DNA from: Falsiroseomonas tokyonensis
GTDB lineage: Bacteria; Pseudomonadota; Alphaproteobacteria; Acetobacterales; Acetobacteraceae
Length of the DNA stretch: 64,000 nt
Direction: 5' to 3'
NCBI RefSeq assembly: GCF_019024325.1
Contig: NZ_JAFNJS010000002.1
Coordinates: 620,118-684,117 of the forward strand
The position numbers were made by a program, and so were the translations under genes. Below the pieces are notes generated by a model. That model had not been told where the DNA came from, ran no database searches, and saw only the letters and a list, made by a program, of their open reading frames with translations. This document shows, one piece after another, positions 62,086 to 64,000 of the stretch (its first letter is position 1; each line of letters starts with the position of its first letter).

Positions 62086-63608
62086 GCGGGCTGGTCCTCC
62101 AGCTGGGGTGCGCCGTTCGGATTGGACGCCGGGTCGGGCGCCGGCAGGGCATCCGGCAGCAACAGGGTGAAGACGGAGCCCTCGCCGAGGCGGGACGCCA
62201 GGCGGATATCGCCGCCCATGCGGCGGGCGAGGGCGCGGGTATGGGCCAGGCCGATGCCCTCGCCCTTCTGGTCCTGCGGGCCGGAGCGGCGGAACAGTTC
62301 GAAGACGCGCGCATGGTCGCGGGTTGCGATGCCGCGGCCATTATCGACCACGTCGATGGCATGCATCCCGGCCTCCCGCCGCGCCCGCACCAGGATCCGG
62401 CCGGGCCGGCCGGGCTGCAGGTACTTGGTGGCGTTGTCCAGCAGGTTGCCCAGGATCTGCTCGATCGCCAGGCGATCGGTCTGCAGGGTGGGGAAAGGGG
62501 GCTGCAGGCGGAGTTCGGCGCCGGCATGGTCCAGCTGGTGCTGCAGCGATCCGGAGATGCCCTCCAGCAGCCCCTGCAGCGCCACCGGCTCCGGCGTCAG
62601 GCGGCGGCGACCCTCGCGGAACAGGGCCAGGATGGCGCCGATCAGCCGGTCCATGCGGTTGGTGGAGGAGCGGATGAAGCCGATCGCCTCCGGGATGTCT
62701 TCCTGCACCGCGTCGCGCACCTCCTGGGTCACCAGCTGCGGCGCCTCGGACTCGGCGCGCTGCACCACTTCCCGCACCGTGCCGATGGCGGTCTCCAGCT
62801 CCTGCGTGAAGCCCATGACGTTGACCAGCGGCGCGCGCAGGTCGTGCGAGACGATATAGGCGAAGCGCTGGATTTCCTCATTCGCCGCCATCAGGGACCC
62901 GGTGCGTTCCTGCACCCGCTGCTCCAGGCTGGCATTGGCCCGCTGCAGCGCCGCCTGCGCCGCGCCCAGGTCGCGCGTATAGCTGCGCGCGATGCGCAGC
63001 GTGCCCAGGGTGACCAGCCCGATCACCATCAGGCCGGCGATGGCCGACCAGGTCAGCAGCCCGCCGGTGCGCTGCAGGGATTGGCTGCGCCCTGCCTGCC
63101 GCGCCAGGGTCCGCTCCTCCACGCCGTTCAGCAGCAGGCGGATCTCATCCATCAGCGCCTTGCCGCGGCCGCCGCGGACCATGGCCAGGGCCGCGTCCTG
63201 GTCGCCGGCCTGGGCCAGGCGCACCGTCTCCCTCATCTCGGCCATCTTGGCCTCGACCTGTATGCGCAGCTCCCGCTGCGGGCCAACCCGCCCGCCATCG
63301 GCGGTCACCTGGCTGGCCAGGTCGCGCAGCGCCTCGTCATAACGGGACTCGGCATCGGTGAAGGGCGCCAGGTAGGCGGGGTCGCGGGTCAGCAGGTAGC
63401 CACGCTGCCCGGTCTCGGCATCCTGCAGCACGCCCAGCAGGTCCGTGGCGGCGACCCGGATCTGCTGCGTGGCGACCACCGCGGCGGCATAGCTACGGGT
63501 TTCCTGCACCAGCCAGACGAAGGCGACGCCAAGCGCGAGCAGAAGGGCAAAGCCGAGCGCGGTCAGTGCCAGGGTGATCCGGCCGAAGGTGGCCTCTGTC
63601 CAGGTCAT
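62082..63608 (-). CDS. CHASE3-domain sensor histidine kinase
   Basis: 508 residues. TM1 (about 12-34), a CHASE3 sensor with DAETGQRGYLLT (63-74), TM2 (about 186-206), a coiled segment, then HisKA with H255 in FAYIVSHDLRAPLVNV and a HATPase domain with LGNLLDNATKYL and GEGIGLAHTRALARRMGG. CHASE3 senses an unknown extracellular signal. It is the first gene of a three-gene operon and should phosphorylate the single receiver and perhaps D56 of the downstream hybrid kinase. Confidence 0.93.
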   Translation of the reverse strand: MTWTEATFGRITLALTALGFALLLALGVAFVWLVQETRSYAAAVVATQQIRVAATDLLGVLQDAETGQRGYLLTRDPAYLAPFTDAESRYDEALRDLASQVTADGGRVGPQRELRIQVEAKMAEMRETVRLAQAGDQDAALAMVRGGRGKALMDEIRLLLNGVEERTLARQAGRSQSLQRTGGLLTWSAIAGLMVIGLVTLGTLRIARSYTRDLGAAQAALQRANASLEQRVQERTGSLMAANEEIQRFAYIVSHDLRAPLVNVMGFTQELETAIGTVREVVQRAESEAPQLVTQEVRDAVQEDIPEAIGFIRSSTNRMDRLIGAILALFREGRRRLTPEPVALQGLLEGISGSLQHQLDHAGAELRLQPPFPTLQTDRLAIEQILGNLLDNATKYLQPGRPGRILVRARREAGMHAIDVVDNGRGIATRDHARVFELFRRSGPQDQKGEGIGLAHTRALARRMGGDIRLASRLGEGSVFTLLLPDALPAPDPASNPNGAPQLEDQPA

Positions 63609-63869
63609 GGATCCGTTTCGGTTTCATTGCAGGAGGCCACCAAGGGCAGCCACATCGCCGGGTGTAGGGTGGCGGCACAAGAGCGCGCCTGCAACCGATC
63701 CGCTCCCGACCTTCACATGGCGGTGAGGCCAGGTCGCGGTCCCGCCTTCCGGAACCCGGGCGCTTCGCCCCCTGCCGCCACCCGCCCGGGGCGGGCATGC
63801 GGAGAGCTTCGCACCCGTCGCTACCCCCCCTATGCTGGCGGCGGAAACGGAATGCCGAGGAGCAGCAGC
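63609..63869. promoter_or_regulatory. Divergent promoter region
   Basis: 261 bases between the CHASE3 kinase and the transketolase-like gene. No gene was recognised. The only clear signal is GAGGAG (63857-63862), the ribosome site of the downstream gene; no palindrome or promoter stands out. Confidence 0.3.
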
Positions 63870-64000
63870 ATGACGGTGGAACGGCCGATCCGAACCCAGG
63901 CTTCGCCCGCCGACCGCCTTCGCCTGCTGCATGCGCTGGAGCGCAAGCTGCTCTGGCTCTCGGCCTGGATGATCCACAACGCCAACCACCTGCGGCCGAA
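63870..64000 (+). CDS. Transketolase-like/PDH E1-like enzyme, N-terminal fragment
   Basis: The first 43 codons of a gene cut by the window end. ATG 63870 follows GAGGAG by 7 bases. LHALERKLLWLSAWMIHNAN followed by HLRP resembles the N-terminus of thiamine-diphosphate enzymes of the transketolase and homodimeric pyruvate dehydrogenase E1 type, which begin with such a helix before a G-H-x-x-S motif that lies outside the window. The assignment is tentative because no cofactor motif is visible. Confidence 0.5.
   Translation, partial: MTVERPIRTQASPADRLRLLHALERKLLWLSAWMIHNANHLRP

Overview
This 64 kb window comes from the chromosome of a very GC-rich bacterium. Codon use, a Bug-type (TctC) solute receptor, HWE/HisKA_2-type histidine kinases, and many small operons whose genes overlap by four bases (ATGA/GTGA/TTGA) suggest an alphaproteobacterium, most likely Acetobacteraceae (Roseomonas-like). 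That placement is inference. I found about 61 protein genes, two of them cut by the window edges. I saw no rRNA, tRNA, CRISPR array, insertion sequence, integrase or phage gene, so this looks like ordinary chromosome with several catabolic and signalling clusters.

Layout. 1-4028: end of a CheA kinase, a fasciclin lipoprotein, then a convergent pair of a chemoreceptor and a receiver-PP2C phosphatase. 4220-5747: an RraA-like protein, a small exported protein and a hotdog thioesterase. 5738-11389 (minus): a four-gene operon of FAD amine-oxidase-like protein, amidohydrolase, EamA transporter and ABC exporter. It diverges from 11496-17085 (plus), a polyamine-type ABC importer (receptor, ATPase, two permeases) that also carries a hydroxyacid dehydrogenase and a class II aldolase. 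17078-17571 is a less GC-rich patch with a small membrane protein, followed by hflX. 18919-29805: a peptide-type ABC importer with two receptors, two amidohydrolases and a LysE exporter. 29839-32173: an iron-type alcohol dehydrogenase and an EAL protein with a receiver-like front half.

32414-35950 (minus): secD-secF with a Bug receptor translationally coupled behind them. 36104-40796: a Gfo/Idh oxidoreductase facing an operon of GNAT, nitrilase, lpxB and a DUF808 membrane protein. 40830-42144: a SemiSWEET transporter, a STAS protein and a GPP34 (GOLPH3-like) protein. 42255-44340: a zinc module of CobW/ZNG1-type GTPase and hisI diverging from a Zur-type regulator. 44433-49774: a winged-helix regulator, an operon of NUDIX, AlaX editing protein, mercaptopyruvate sulfurtransferase and cystathionine beta-lyase, then an EamA transporter and a MaoC dehydratase. 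49827-52817 (minus): sulfotransferase-TPR protein, GNAT, orphan ParA and a proline-rich exported protein. 52911-57100: bifunctional Nnr, malonyl-CoA decarboxylase and an MFS transporter. 57397-63608: a dense signalling block with a CheB-CheR-coiled-coil-PAS-HWE kinase fusion facing an operon of CHASE3 kinase, single receiver and receiver-HisKA_2 kinase. The start of a transketolase-like gene ends the window.

How the genes fit together. The two importer clusters look like self-contained uptake-plus-breakdown units for amine or amide compounds whose identity the sequence does not reveal. The zinc module follows a known pattern of a COG0523 GTPase beside Zur and a zinc enzyme. The least explained items are the STAS-GPP34 pair, the EAL protein with a receiver-like domain lacking its phosphorylation site, the amidohydrolase with a His-to-Glu change at a metal-ligand position, the Bug receptor coupled to secDF, and the multi-kinase block at the right end. 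I found no single large undescribed system; these are the best candidates.
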